This document shows positions 15,501 through 26,507 of a stretch of 64,000 nt of DNA, piece after piece; within the stretch, counting starts at the first letter, position 1; each line of letters starts with the position of its first letter. The position numbers were made by a program, and so were the translations under genes. Under the pieces are notes generated by a model. The model was given only the letters and a program-made list of their open reading frames with translations. It made no database searches and was not told the DNA's origin. Where the stretch lies: NCBI GenBank assembly GCA_028274465.1, contig CM051458.1:39904744-39968743 (forward strand). Reading direction: 5' to 3'. The DNA is from Plantago ovata. Lineage: Eukaryota; Streptophyta; Magnoliopsida; Lamiales; Plantaginaceae.

Positions 15501-16573
15501 ATTCATTCATTCACTTTCTATGCTTTAGGTAGATGAAAGATACAATCCCATGCAAAGAATGAGTTGTATCTTCCCTTTATCTAGAACAACAACTAGATCA
15601 CTAGATTAGTTAGATTGCTACATAGAGTGTTCCGTTAGATATCCCTTTCCGCAAACATAGGAGAGAACTAACTACAAGTACTAGAGTTATATACACAATC
15701 AAATAAGAAGTCCCTTGCTTCCTTAATGAGCAAGTTAAAGAGTCCATTGAAACTAACCTATCTATTGTGCTTACTAACTAGATGATTCATTCATCCACTT
15801 TCTATTGCTTTACGTAGATGAAAGATACAATGCCATGTAAAGAATGAGTTGTATGTATAGAACAACTACTAGATCACTAGATTAGTTAGATTGCTATTTA
15901 GAGTGTTCCATTATGATATCCCTTTCCTCAAACATAGCAGAGAACTAACTACAAGTACTATAGCTGGAACTAACCTTTCCATTACCCTTACAAACTAGAT
16001 TAGTTGTCTATTGATTCATTCATTCACTTTCTATTACTTTAGTTAGATGAAAGATACAATCCCATGCAAAGAATGAGTTGTATGTCTTCCCTTTATCTAG
16101 AACACAACTAGTTCAGTAGATTAGTTAGATTGCTCTATAGAGTGTTCCGTTTTGATATCCCTTTCCGCAAACATAGGAGAGAACTAACGACAAGTACTAG
16201 AGTTATATACACAATCAAATAAGAAGTTCCCTTGCTTCCTTAATGAGCAAGTTATAGAGTCCATTGAAACTAACCTATCTATTGTGCTTACTAACTAGAT
16301 GATTCATTCATCCACTTTCTATTGCTTTACGTAGATGAAAGATACAATGCCATGTAAAGAATGAGTTGTATGTATAGAACAACTACTAGATCACTAGATT
16401 AGTTAGATTGCTATTTAGAGTGTTCCATTATGATATCCCTTTCCTCAAACATAGCAGAGAACTAACTACAAGTACTATAGCTGAAACTAACCTTTCCATT
16501 ACCGTTACAAACTAGATTAGTTGTCTATTGATTCATTCATCCACTTTCTAATGCTTTAGGTAGATGAAAGATA

Positions 16574-16673
16574 NNNNNNNNNNNNNNNNNNNNNNNNNNN
16601 NNNNNNNNNNNNNNNNNNNNNNNNNNNNNNNNNNNNNNNNNNNNNNNNNNNNNNNNNNNNNNNNNNNNNNNNN
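16574..16673. other. Assembly gap (100 N)
   Basis: Exactly 100 N, the conventional placeholder for a scaffold join of unknown size. The satellite stops in mid-subunit on the left and unrelated copia sequence begins on the right. The true distance, and even the adjacency, of the two sides is therefore unproven. Confidence 0.98.
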
Positions 16674-16722
16674 CCGCTACTATATATAGGAATGGAAATA
16701 ATGTTTCTTACAATAGATTGAA
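16674..16722 (-). pseudogene. Copia pre-integrase fragment in inverted orientation
   Basis: Read on the minus strand, this short piece encodes SIVRNIISIP. The same peptide occurs in the Gag-protease polyprotein of element C (minus strand, about 46150). The adjoining copia reverse transcriptase from about 16723 onward is on the plus strand. The two orientations meet with no intervening LTR, next to the gap. This is either an old rearrangement or a scaffolding artefact. Confidence 0.6.
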
Positions 16723-18189
16723 CAAGTTGAACCATCTCACAATCAGAATATACAACCAGTACAACCAAACAAACCCGCACTCCGTCGGTCTAAAAGGTTA
16801 GAAGTGAGAGCTTCCAAGAAGATAAGTTTACTCTTGGAGGATGACAAGTTTGAACTTGACTTATCTCACAAAGATGACCCTAAGACTTACAAAGAAGCAA
16901 TGTTGGACATTGATTCAAGAAGGTGGCAAGAAGCCATGAAATCCGAAATAGACTAAATGTATGAGAATCAAGTATGGGACTTGGTTGATGCACCAGAAGG
17001 GGTTAGACCTATCGGTTGCAAATGGGTTTTCAAGAGGAAAACAGATGCTGATGGCAACATACAAACATACAAGGCTAGGCTGGTGGCGAAAGGTTATAGT
17101 CAACGATATGGTATCGATTATGACGAAACCTTTTCACCAGTAGCCAAGCTTAAGTCTATTCGAATTTTACTTGCTATAGCAGCATACTATGATTATGAGA
17201 TTTGACAAATGATGTGAAAACTACTTTCCTTAACGGAAATCTCGAGGAAGAGGTGTATATGATACAACCTGAAGGTTTTACATCTGAGTCAAATCCCAAA
17301 TTAGTTTGCAAGCTAAAGAGATCCATTTATGGACTAAAGCAAGCCTCAAGGAGTTGGAATATTCGCTTTGATGAAGCAGTCAAATCGTTTGACTACATCA
17401 GATGTGCGAAAGATCCATGCGTTTATGTTAAACGCAGCGATGCTGGAATTGTTTTCATGGTTATATATGTTGATGACATATTAATCATGGGAAACAATGT
17501 CCAAATGTTACGATCCACAAAGGAGTGGTTATCTAAGACTTTCTTGATGAAAGACTTAGGTGAAGCCTGTTACATTCTTGGAATCCAAATCCATAGGGAT
17601 AGATCCCGAAGATTGTTAGGGTTGTCACAGTCCACATATGTCGACAAAATAGTGAAACGCTTTAATATGGGTGGATCCAATAAAGGTTTCTTACACGCTA
17701 AACATGGCGTCGCTCTCACTACGAAGGATAGTCCTTCTACAGATGAGGAGATCGAACACATGAAAAGAATCCCATATGCATCAGCTATTGGATCTATTAT
17801 GTATGCCATGAATTGTACAAGGCCAGATGTGGCATATGCGCTTAGCTGTACTTGTCGACACCAACAGAATCCAGGTATGAAACACTGGACACCTGTGAAA
17901 GCAATTCTTAAGTATCTTAGAAGAACAAAAGATTCCTTTCTGGTATATGGTGGACAACAAGAGTTGCGAATGAGTGGTTATGTCGATGCTGGTTTCCAAT
18001 CGGACCTAAACGACTACAAATCACAAACTGGGTATGTGTTTACACTCAATGGTGGAGCCGTCACTTGGAAGAGTTCAAAGCAATCCACCTTGGCTGATTC
18101 TACGACCGAATCCGAGTACATTGCTGCTGCAGAAGCCTCAAAGGAGGCTGTCTGGATTTCAGAATTCCTAAAGGAACTAGGGGTAGTTC
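16723..18189 (+). pseudogene. Copia element O: pol fragment 1 (end of integrase, RT, most of RNase H)
   Basis: Plus-strand Ty1/copia pol. The integrase tail and linker have the typical SKRLEVRASK-like basic stretch before RT. RT shows GCKWVFKRK, KARLVAKGYSQ and DETFSPVAK, then the catalytic YVDD at 17466-17477. RNase H follows, with SKQSTLADSTTESEYIAAAEA close to the end. The frame is broken: TAA at 16954-16956 sits where the family usually has Ser, a TGA near 17204 replaces Trp, and one base is missing just after it. Coding stops at 18189 because element D is inserted there. The reading frame resumes at 45124, so this is one gene cut by a later insertion. Confidence 0.93.
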
Positions 18190-20747
18190 TGTAACGGTAC
18201 CGGTTTTGAAAACAAAATAATTTCTTGAAAAGAAAATCCAAAACTTTAATAGCAACGGTCGACAATTAATGCCCAATATAATATTTGACGCGCACAGCGC
18301 TAATAGAAACAAATAAATATCCAACGATAACTCAAGTTCAAATGAAACAACGATTGAAGACAGTAAAAAGTTCATCTCCTTATTTTGAAATAAAATCCCA
18401 AGACACCCCAGACCCTTCTCTCACTCACTGGCATCCTATTCGCGAACATCCTCAGCAGAATCTGGAAGGAAGGAATTTTGAAAACAAGAGAGTGTGAGAT
18501 AAAGGATCTCAGTGAGGTTCTAAGTTAAAAACAGAAAGTAAACAGTTTTGAAATCAAAATCCTTTTCAGAAAAACAAACAAACAGAACAGATCACATATA
18601 ACAGAATATCAGAACAGATAAGTTGTAGACCGTTGGTGTAGCCCGCCTTATTGCTCCTACTCCCAGAATGCCCTTATAACTCCCTCCAGAGGGTGCACAA
18701 CTCCGGACAGAAACAGAAACCCCCGTGTACTTTGGGGAAACAGATCCTACGACCCTAATAGACCTCAGCGACTTCTGCCTCGCGCCTAAAAGGGAATAGA
18801 CTAGGCAATAATCAAGCAAACCCGATAGTCCTCTACTACCCAAGCCTACCTAATTACAACCTAATCGACCGGTCACATAGAAACAGAACAGATACAGAAC
18901 AACAGATACAGATAATCAACACCGAGAGGTGTTCCTGTAGAAAAGTCAGTCCAGAACAGAGTAGCAACAAACAGAAAAGTAAATAGTCATACTTAGGACT
19001 TATACTTTTACGCGGAAGCATACAGTAAAACAGTATATAGTAATAGGTACAAGTTGTCACATATCCTTCCAGTTTTTCGCAAATAATAGGTTTAGGGGTG
19101 AACACTCACCTTAACTTGTGAGCAAAAGATCTCCAACGAGTAATGAGCTTACGGGTTATCGAACAACGGAGAACCTAACAAGAAAGTACTAAACACACTT
19201 TAGAAGTCGAACGGACGGAAGGAAAAAGGTTGAAAAAGAAATGGTAAAGGCGGGGTTCGAACTTGGGACCTCTAAGTTAGTCAAGCAAGAACCTAACCAA
19301 CTAGGCTAGCAAGTCAAGTCATTACTAACTTACAAAACAGAAACTAAGTTGAAACATTTTCAGAAACTCTTTCGGTTTTCAGATTCTGGAAATTACCAAA
19401 ATACCCTCAGTGGTAAATTGCAAAAAGATCCTTTTCAAAATCAGAAAGTTCAAACCAAAACCAGAAGTTTCCAAACATACTTATCAGTCCTCACAGAATA
19501 AAATGGTTTATGAGAAAAGCCTTCTGTCAGTCAACTACGGTCAAAGGTAAAATCGCAAAAGGTCCTTTAGGTTTTCAAATTTCCCAAAATAGTCCACAAG
19601 GTTCAAAACAACATCACTAAAGTCCAAATCGATCCTTTTCGAAGTCAACAGAAAACTACGGTCAACACGAGGTCAAATCAACACAAGTCCAACAATCAGT
19701 AACAACAATCTAACAATCCTAAGTCTCGGTTCTCAGTTCGAATCAATAAACAACAAGGCCAGATCGAACAAGGGTAAAATAGTCCAGGGGTAAAAACGTC
19801 CGAAACAGAATAAGAATTTCGAATCGAAAGAACAGTAAGGGATTCGAGATTTACCTTCGAATCGAAAAGAGTTAATCTGCAAATCGAAAGAATAAGAAAA
19901 GAAAATCAAACCGAGATTCGAATCGAACCGTAATCGAAATTGAATCTGAACGGAAGGGTCGAACCAAACTTACCGATCGGATCGGAACAAATGGACTCGG
20001 ACGGAATGAAACGGCGGCGAACGATCGATCGAACAGCAACGGGACGATCGATTCGATCGGCGCGATCGGACGGGCGAATCGGCGGCGAATGGATCGGCGC
20101 GGCACGGCGAACGGGCGACGGACAAGCGACACGGATCGGATCGAATTGATCGATTGAGATGTCGGCACGAATCGGAACAGACAAGCGACAGAACGACACG
20201 GCGGACGGCAGCGGACGAGACAAGGCCACGATGGATCGAACGGCGGTGCGAAACGGACGGACGGCGCACGCAGAACAGGCGAATCGATCCGGCGACAAGA
20301 ACAACGCGGCGGCGGCGCGCGAATCAGGCGGACAGGACGACGGCGGAGGACTGCGGCGGCGGCGACGGAGTCGGGCGGGACAGCAAGCAACAGAGCAAAA
20401 CTCTCTTATCTTTCTCTCCCTCTCTTTCTTCTTTCTTTTCTTTTCTTTCTTTCTTTCTCTCTAAACGCTTTGACGGCTAAGAATGAGAGATGGGAGGAAG
20501 CTGACTAGGGTTAGGGTTAAGTTAAAGTGGGCCGGTCAAACAGGCCTTTGACTGGGCTAAGAATTGGGCCAACAAGAGGTCAGAACGGTCCAGCTCGATC
20601 CAAACGAAACGAAACGAACTAGCTTACGCGAAAATAATTAAATAATTATCGAATAAATAATTTACTCTGATAATTAATTAACTAAAATAAATAATTAAAT
20701 AATTAAATAATAATTAAATAAATAATTAAAAAAAACGGGGTGTTACA
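18190..20747 (-). repeat. Element D 3' LTR
   Basis: About 2.56 kb. Contains a tRNA-like segment (19247-19313), a very GC-rich CGATCG/CGGCGG tract (about 19970-20390), a pyrimidine run (20400-20460), a short telomere-like AGGGTTAGGGTTA (about 20507-20520), and an AT-rich end made of AATAATTAAATA blocks. Open frames in the GC-rich tract occur in almost every frame and reflect composition, not genes. Confidence 0.95.
19247..19313 (-). other. tRNA-like (SINE-head-like) segment inside the D LTR
   Basis: On the minus strand there is an A-box-like TAGCCTAGTTGG, then about 35 nt later a B-box-like AGTTCGAACCC. Spacing and wording match the internal pol III promoter of a tRNA or of a plant SINE head. 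I cannot complete a cloverleaf, so a functional tRNA is unlikely. The same segment occurs in the other D LTR at 43630-43697, so it was in the element before this copy inserted. Confidence 0.55.
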
Positions 20748-20760
20748 CTCTTCCCCCCTT
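20748..20760 (-). other. Element D polypurine tract
   Basis: The minus strand reads AAGGGGGGAAGAG directly before the 3' LTR start. This is the expected site for plus-strand priming. Confidence 0.85.
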
Positions 20761-22489
20761 AAAAGAATTTGGTCCCCAAATTCGCACCTGAAAAGTTGAA
20801 GAGCTCGGGATACTGCCGGCGCATGTCATCCTCGCTTTCCCAGGTTGCCTCCTCATACTGATGATTTCGCCACAGAACCTTTACTTGCTTGATTTGCCGA
20901 TTACGGAGCTGTTGCACCTTTTGATCTAGAATACGAACCGGTTGCTCCACATAAGACAAATCCTCCTCAATAGTCACTTCCTCGGGTTGAATCACGTGTG
21001 ACGGATCCGGATAGTACTTCTTCAGTTGAGACACATGGAAGACATTGTGAATTCCAGGTAATAGTAGTGGGTAGTTGCAACCGATAAGCCACAATACCAA
21101 CTCTCTCAATGATCTCGTATGGTCCTACATACCGAGGGTTCAGTTTAGCTCTACGACCCATACGAACAATTCCCTTTCTCGGAGATAGCTTGAGAAAGAC
21201 AAAATCACCAACTTCAAACTTCAAATCTCGCCTACGATTATCGGCGTAACTCTTTTGTCGACTTTGAGCAGTTCTCAATCGGTCTCGAATAAGCCTAACC
21301 TTTTCCAAGGTTTCTTGTATCATCTCATTGAGAGTCCTCTCTCCAGCTATCGGCGTAGAAATTCGGTCCTCCAAATCCCAATACAGCGGTGATCTACACT
21401 TTCGACCATATAGTGCCTCAAACGGTGCCATACCAATCGATGCTTGATAACTGTTGTTATAAGCATACTCCACCAATGGCAAATGTTGTGCCCAGCTTCC
21501 TTGGTGATCCAGCACACACAATCTCAGAAGATCTTCTAAAGTTTGAATGGTCCTTTCGGATTGACCATCCGTCTGCGGATGTGCTGCGGTACTAAAATTC
21601 AACTTAGTACCTAAGCCTTCATGAACTTGCTTCCAAAATCTCGAGACAAACTTCGGATCTCTATCAGATACAATGCTCACCGGAGTTCCATTAAGCCTAA
21701 TTATCTCATCGCGATGGACTTCGGCTAACTTCTCGGATGTGTAGGTGGTTTTTACAGGCAGAAAGTGTGCCGATTTTGTCAACCTATCGACAATAACCCA
21801 AACACTATCAAAACCACCCCTAGCTACCGGTAGACCAGTCACAAAATCCATAGTGATCATCTCCCATTTCCACTGTGGAATCTCGAGTGGTTGTATTAAA
21901 CCTCCCGGTTTCTGGTGCTCAGCCTTCACTTGCTGGCAGACCAAACAACTTTGCACAAACTGTGCAACATCTCGCTTCATATGGGTCCACCAGTAAACTT
22001 TCTTCAAATCCTCATACATCTTGTTTCCTCTAGGATGCATCGAATACTTAGACTTATGAGCTTCCTCCAAAATTAGTCGTCTAAGCTCTTCATCAGAAGG
22101 CACACACAATCTACCTTGAAACCTTAGGGCTCCATCCTCATCAATAGAGAATTTCGCATTGCGAGGTTCGGTAATATGTGCCTTGATATCTTGAAGCTCT
22201 TCATCATGCTCTTGAGCCTCAAGAATTTTACCTGCCAGTTCATACCTCAAAGTGACATTGGCGAACATACAAGACAATTTGGATACTTCGAGATTTGACA
22301 CGTGTACCCTACGACTTAAGGCATCAGCGACCACATTGGCCTTACCCAGGGTGATATCGAATGGTACAAGTGTAATTGCCCAAAAATTCCATCCATCGTC
22401 GTTGTCTCATGTTCAACTCCTTTTGGGTAAACACATACTTCAAGCTCTTATGATCAGTGAGGATGGTGAACTCAGGACCATAAAGATAG
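20759..22489 (-). pseudogene. Element D pol, 3' half: end of RNase H, integrase, chromodomain
   Basis: Minus-strand frame. RNase H ends with VADALSRR (about 22310-22334). Integrase follows, with a zinc-binding CLVCQQVK and DDE-core landmarks MDFVTG, SDRDPKF and TDGQSERTIQTLED. The C-terminus carries a GPY/F-like region (RYVGPYEI), and a chromodomain-like tail with VLWRNHQYEEATWE and MRRQYPELF, diagnostic of chromoviruses. A one-base frameshift near 21060 separates the main frame (20967-22334) from the chromodomain frame (20759-21109). The upstream (5') side of the frame is interrupted at 22489 by element B and resumes at 38692. Chromodomains steer integration toward marked heterochromatin in this group. 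Confidence 0.93.
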
Positions 22490-22790
22490 TGATGAACGTA
22501 TTTTTGACGCGTTCGTCTTGTCTTTTTTACCTTCTTTTGCTATCTTCTAGCCTTGTTTTTTGGTTAGTTTTGTAGAATAGTGTCACGTTTTGTGTTTTCT
22601 GCATTTTAAGGCACTTAGGTACGAAACGGCGTTTTTGGAGCTAAAAACGAGCCTTTTTGATGAAAAGATGGCCCCGTTGAAGTTCCCCAATCTCCGTGGC
22701 TTGTTCGTGAGTGTCTGAGCCTCAATAAGCATTGAGAAGGATGAGTCCAAGGCACCCGAGGGCCGTACGAGGGCAAAAAGATTGAGTTGG

Positions 22791-24054
22791 TGATGAACGT
22801 GTCAGATTCAATCAAATAAATTTGTTATTTATCCAAAGGCAATCCACAACTACAACGAAAACCGTAGTGTAGTAGTAGAATGACTCGAGTGTCGTTCTCT
22901 CAGGACTATACTAGCTTCATCAAATCTAATTAAGAATATAAAACAGCAGATAGAAAGCAATAGGGGTTTTCAAGCAGATAATGGAGATTGGTGATAGTAT
23001 GGTCCTTCTTAACATAATGGGTCGATAATCATGCATAAATTCCTCGGTCTTGCATAGAGATCTTTGAATCAATCTTGTGTCCTGTTGCAAGTATTAAGCA
23101 CTACGAAGATAATATGGGTCTGACTTGTCAACAACTAACGTCCTATTGTGTTCCGTAATTATTCAACACTAAGAAGATAATTGGTCTGATTGGTCGACAA
23201 GTGTCCAAGTGTGCTTAATGATCAATACAACATACGAGAATTTTGGTTGCAACTGATCAACGAAATAAAGCAATGACACGGAGTATAATGCGCGATATAG
23301 CCATTAGCATGATTATCTTCCCTCGCTAAGAACTCACATACTACCACCAACGATAAATTTAGCTACTCATAATAGACATGCAATCAATAGCAATCATAGA
23401 AGAAAACATATTGAAAGAAGAATAAAATAAGTAGATAAAAACTGTAAGATACAAAGTTACCGAAGGTTGTCAATCTCCGGATGATTGCGATCCTACGCGC
23501 TCCAATCTGCTATGAAAAAGTATCCCCTAAGCTATGGAACTCCCAGGACAGGCCCCGGGAAGTTCCTACCTAAAACTATAGAGAGAGGTGAGAAAGTAGG
23601 CTTGGAAAGATATGATTTTCGGAGAAAAACTTGAGCTCTATATATAGGCCCCGAATTTACTCTGGGGCGGTTCGCCTCTGGCTGGGGCGGTTCGCCCCCC
23701 AGTATTTCGTGGAATTTCTGCGTTTTTCGACGCGGATTTGGATTTCTTCACCTTTTCGGACTCGGTTTATGACTTCTAGTAGCCTTCTAACCTCCAGATT
23801 CGGCCCCTAGACTCCAAATCCTATCCGGAAACCTTCAGATACTCCAAATAGGCTTCTGGAACACCAATTCCTTGTAGACTTCAATATAATTGCCCCGAAG
23901 TCTCCGAATTTCAACCAAAACCTGTAAAATAAAATCTAAAGGGGAACGTGACACTATTCTAATAAAATATACTAAAATATAGCTAAATTATCATAGAGGA
24001 TAGCTAAAATAGGTGAAAAAGACTCGAATGAAAGTGTAAAATACACATTCATCA
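22791..24054 (-). mobile_element. Solo LTR of the element A family
   Basis: 1264 bp with ends TGATGAA...TTCATCA and exact TSD GTTGG (22786-22790 and 24055-24059). Reverse complement matches the LTRs of element A (25079-26337), including a TATATATAG box (about 23638-23646) and two GGGGCG-GTT-CGCC palindromes (about 23664-23698). A single LTR with an intact TSD indicates LTR-LTR recombination removed the interior. Confidence 0.93.
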
Positions 24055-24103
24055 GTTGGAAGACAAAAATCTGCCCAGGAGCCAAGCTAAGGGCCTGGAA
24101 TAG

Positions 24104-24222
24104 TGAAGCGCTCCGCTTCATTTTCCAGGAGTTTTGGCACAGCAGCCAAGCGAAGCGCTTGGAGGGCCCAAGCGCTTCGCTTTCCAAGCGCTCCGCTTGG
24201 CCTCTCCAGGCGGTCCGCTTGG
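24104..24222. repeat. Palindrome cluster in element B 5' LTR
   Basis: Four near-perfect inverted repeats: TGAAGCG-CTC-CGCTTCA (24104-24120), CCAAGCG-AAG-CGCTTGG (24146-24162), CCAAGCG-CTC-CGCTTGG (24184-24200) and CCAGGCG-GTC-CGCTTGG (24206-24222). The core GCG-N3-CGC is constant while the 3-nt centre varies. Related copies sit in the 3' LTR (about 37635-37750) and internally (35593-35742). Confidence 0.85.
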
Positions 24223-25078
24223 CAGCGGTTATGTTTTCGGATTTTCCTTCTTAGATCTGATCTTCAGTTACTTTTGGCATACTTTTGAACATTGGCTTCG
24301 TTTTGGCAGAGCTCCTAAGCCCCAAAACTCAGAGAAAACTCAGATTACACTGTATTTTAGATTGGATTAAAGGTTTTGGCATAGGATTGCATCCATTGTT
24401 TCATCTACGGAGAGGTTTTCATCAATACCCACCGATAGTGACAGCTTGGTGTTAACATTGTATCATTATCTCTTGTCTAGTAGTTTGATTTGATGTATTC
24501 TATTTACAATTCATATGATTTGATGTCTATGTTGATGAATATGAGTAGCTAAATCCTTTGTGTTGGTGGTAGAATGTAGAATATACATGCTATGGGTTAT
24601 GTTTATGCTTACATGAGATTGTGATTCAATTTTGCTGTAAACTCCTTCATATGATTCTTAGTTGCCTATAAAATATATTCGAATGGAGTATAGTGACAAA
24701 CTCTTGGTCAATGAAAGCTATAGGATTGTATGTTAGAGATTTGCAGCATGCTAGATAAATGGTATTAGTGACAAGCACCTCTAAAGTATTGATAGTGGTC
24801 TTTTATGATGTGTGTCTTGAAAGTTACCTAGACGAGTTGCTTAGCAGACTTGATCGAAGGTTTTACGCACTGAACTTGTGAGCATATTCGTAACCCATGC
24901 ATGTGTATTTGATTTCTACCACCAACCGTTTTCCAAACTCGATTACAACAATCTGATTTCTCGTTGCTTTGTTCTGAGAAAGCAATTCTATAAACACTTG
25001 AACTCGTTGTCTGAAATAACTAGCAAAAACCACAAACAAAGCCACGTTAGATCCCGAGAGAACGACACTCGGGGACAT

Positions 25079-26337
25079 TGATGAATGTGTATTTACACTT
25101 TCATTCGAGTCTTTTTCACCAATTTTAGATATCCTCTATGTTAATTTAGCTATATTTTAGTACATTTTATTAGAATAGTGTCACGTTTCCCTTTAGATTT
25201 TATTTTACAGGTTTTGGCTGAAATTCGGGGATTTCCGGGCAATTATATTGAAGCTGACAAGGAATTGGTGTTCCAGAAGCCTATTTGGAGTATCTGAAGG
25301 TTTCCGGATAGGATTTGGAGTCTAGGGGTCGAATCTGAAGGTTAGAAGGCCATTAGAAGTCTGAAACCGAGTCCGAAAAGGTGAAGAAATCCAAATCCGC
25401 GTCGAAAAACGCGGAATTCCGCGAAAAAGCCGGGGGAGAACCGCCCCAGCCTCGGGCGAACCGCCCCACAGTTTATTCGGGGCCTATATATAGTGCTCAG
25501 TTTTCTCTCCGAAAATCATATCTTTCCAGACCTACTTTCTCACCTCTCTCTATAGTTTTATGTAGGAACTTCCCGGGGCCTGTCCTGGGAGTTCCGTAGC
25601 TTAGGGGATACTTTTTCATAGCAGTTTGGAGCTCGTAGGACTGCAATCATCTGCAGATTGACACCCTTCGGTAACTTTGTATCTTACAAGTTTTATTCTA
25701 CTTATTTTATATTCTTTCAACATGTTTTCTTCTATGATATCTGTTGATTTCATGCATATTATGAGTAGCTAAACTTATCATTGGTGGTAGTATGTGAATT
25801 CTTAGCGAGGGAAGATAATCATGCTAATGGCTATATCGCGCATTATACTCCGTGTCATTGCTTTATTTCCTTGATCAGTTGTAACCAAAATTCTCGTATG
25901 TTGTATTGATTATTATGCACAATTGGACACTAGTCGACCATCAGACCAATTATCTTTGTAGTGTTGAATAATTACGGAACACATTAGGACAACCGTGATT
26001 GACTAGTCAGACCAGATTATCTTCGTAGTGCTTAATACTTGCAACAGGACACTAGATTGATTCAAAGATCTCTATGCAAGACCGAGAAATTTATGCATGA
26101 TTATCGACCCATTATGCTAAGAAGGACCATACTATCACCAATCTCCATTATCTGCTAGAAACCCCTCTGCTATCTGATTGCTGTTTTATATTCTAAATTA
26201 GATTTGATAAAGCTAGTTATAGTCCTGAGAAAACGACACTCGAGTCATTCTACTACTACACTACGGTTTTCGTTGTAGTTGTGGATTGCCTTTGGCTAAT
26301 TACAAATTTATTTGATTGACCTTGACAACGTTCATCA
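25079..26337 (+). repeat. Element A 5' LTR
   Basis: 1259 bp. TATATATAG at 25485-25493 is a likely TATA box, preceded by palindromes at 25432-25447 and 25454-25467. The PBS begins just after the LTR. Confidence 0.93.
25432..25493 (+). promoter_or_regulatory. Core promoter of element A LTR: GC palindromes plus TATA box
   Basis: A degenerate GGGGGAGAACCGCCCC (25432-25447) and a clean GGGCG-AAC-CGCCC (25454-25466) lie just upstream of TATATATAG (25485-25493). The 3' LTR has only one palindrome (33267-33281) before its TATA; the solo LTR at 22791-24054 has two. Placement directly upstream of a TATA box suggests transcription-factor sites or an upstream structural element; neither is proven. Confidence 0.6.
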
Positions 26338-26338
26338 A

Positions 26339-26357
26339 ATTGGCGCCGTTGCCGGGG
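26339..26357 (+). other. Element A primer binding site
   Basis: TTGGCGCCGTTGCCGGGG lies 2-3 nt after the 5' LTR. The wording is that of Athila/Calypso-type elements; from memory this pairs with tRNA-Asp, which I could not check. Confidence 0.8.
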
Positions 26358-26507
26358 ACTATACTCCTTTTTTCTATTTTAATTTGTTTATATTTACAGC
26401 TTTAGATTCCTAATTCTATTAGTTTTAGCTTTCCTTTTTAATCTCTCTCTAATATTGCTTTCCTAGTTTGTTTCTAATCACCTTTCCTAGTCTGTTACAG
26501 ATAGTGT

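Larger units (their letters stand above)
1..16573. repeat. Satellite DNA array with long and short subunits in higher-order arrangement
   Basis: Roughly 60 head-to-tail subunits fill this stretch and run off the left edge. Long subunits (about 280-290 bp) usually start TATAGAACAACTACTAG or TCTAAAACAACAACTA. Short ones (about 240 bp) lack a segment of about 65 bp and instead carry TATAGCTGAAACTAACC. Both share a core with GATGAAAGATACAAT and GAATGAG. A long variant marked by GCTGTTTAGAG starts at about 1, 1087, 2411, 4253, 6094, 7410, 8732, 9539, 10341, 11669 and 15057. Most spacings equal about 290 + k x 517 bp. Copies in the left 9 kb are nearly identical over hundreds of bases; the right part is more varied. 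There is no meaningful open frame. Such arrays typically form heterochromatin, centromeric or subtelomeric knobs; which applies here cannot be told from sequence. Confidence 0.97.

Noticed and set aside
1..16573. CRISPR-like array
   Set aside because: Repeats are contiguous 240-290 bp satellite units with no unique spacers, in a plant genome.
19872..20480. Long overlapping open frames in the D LTR (and at 44289-44851)
   Set aside because: Arg/Ser-rich frames on both strands arise from CG-rich low-complexity sequence lacking AT-rich stops; they lie in an LTR and match nothing.
20500..20522. Interstitial telomere repeat
   Set aside because: Only two AGGGTTA units, present in both LTRs of D; more likely a telo-box-like promoter motif than telomere DNA.
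24863..25081. ORF pairs repeated at 38388-38621
   Set aside because: Located in the two LTRs of element B; repeat copies of non-coding LTR sequence.
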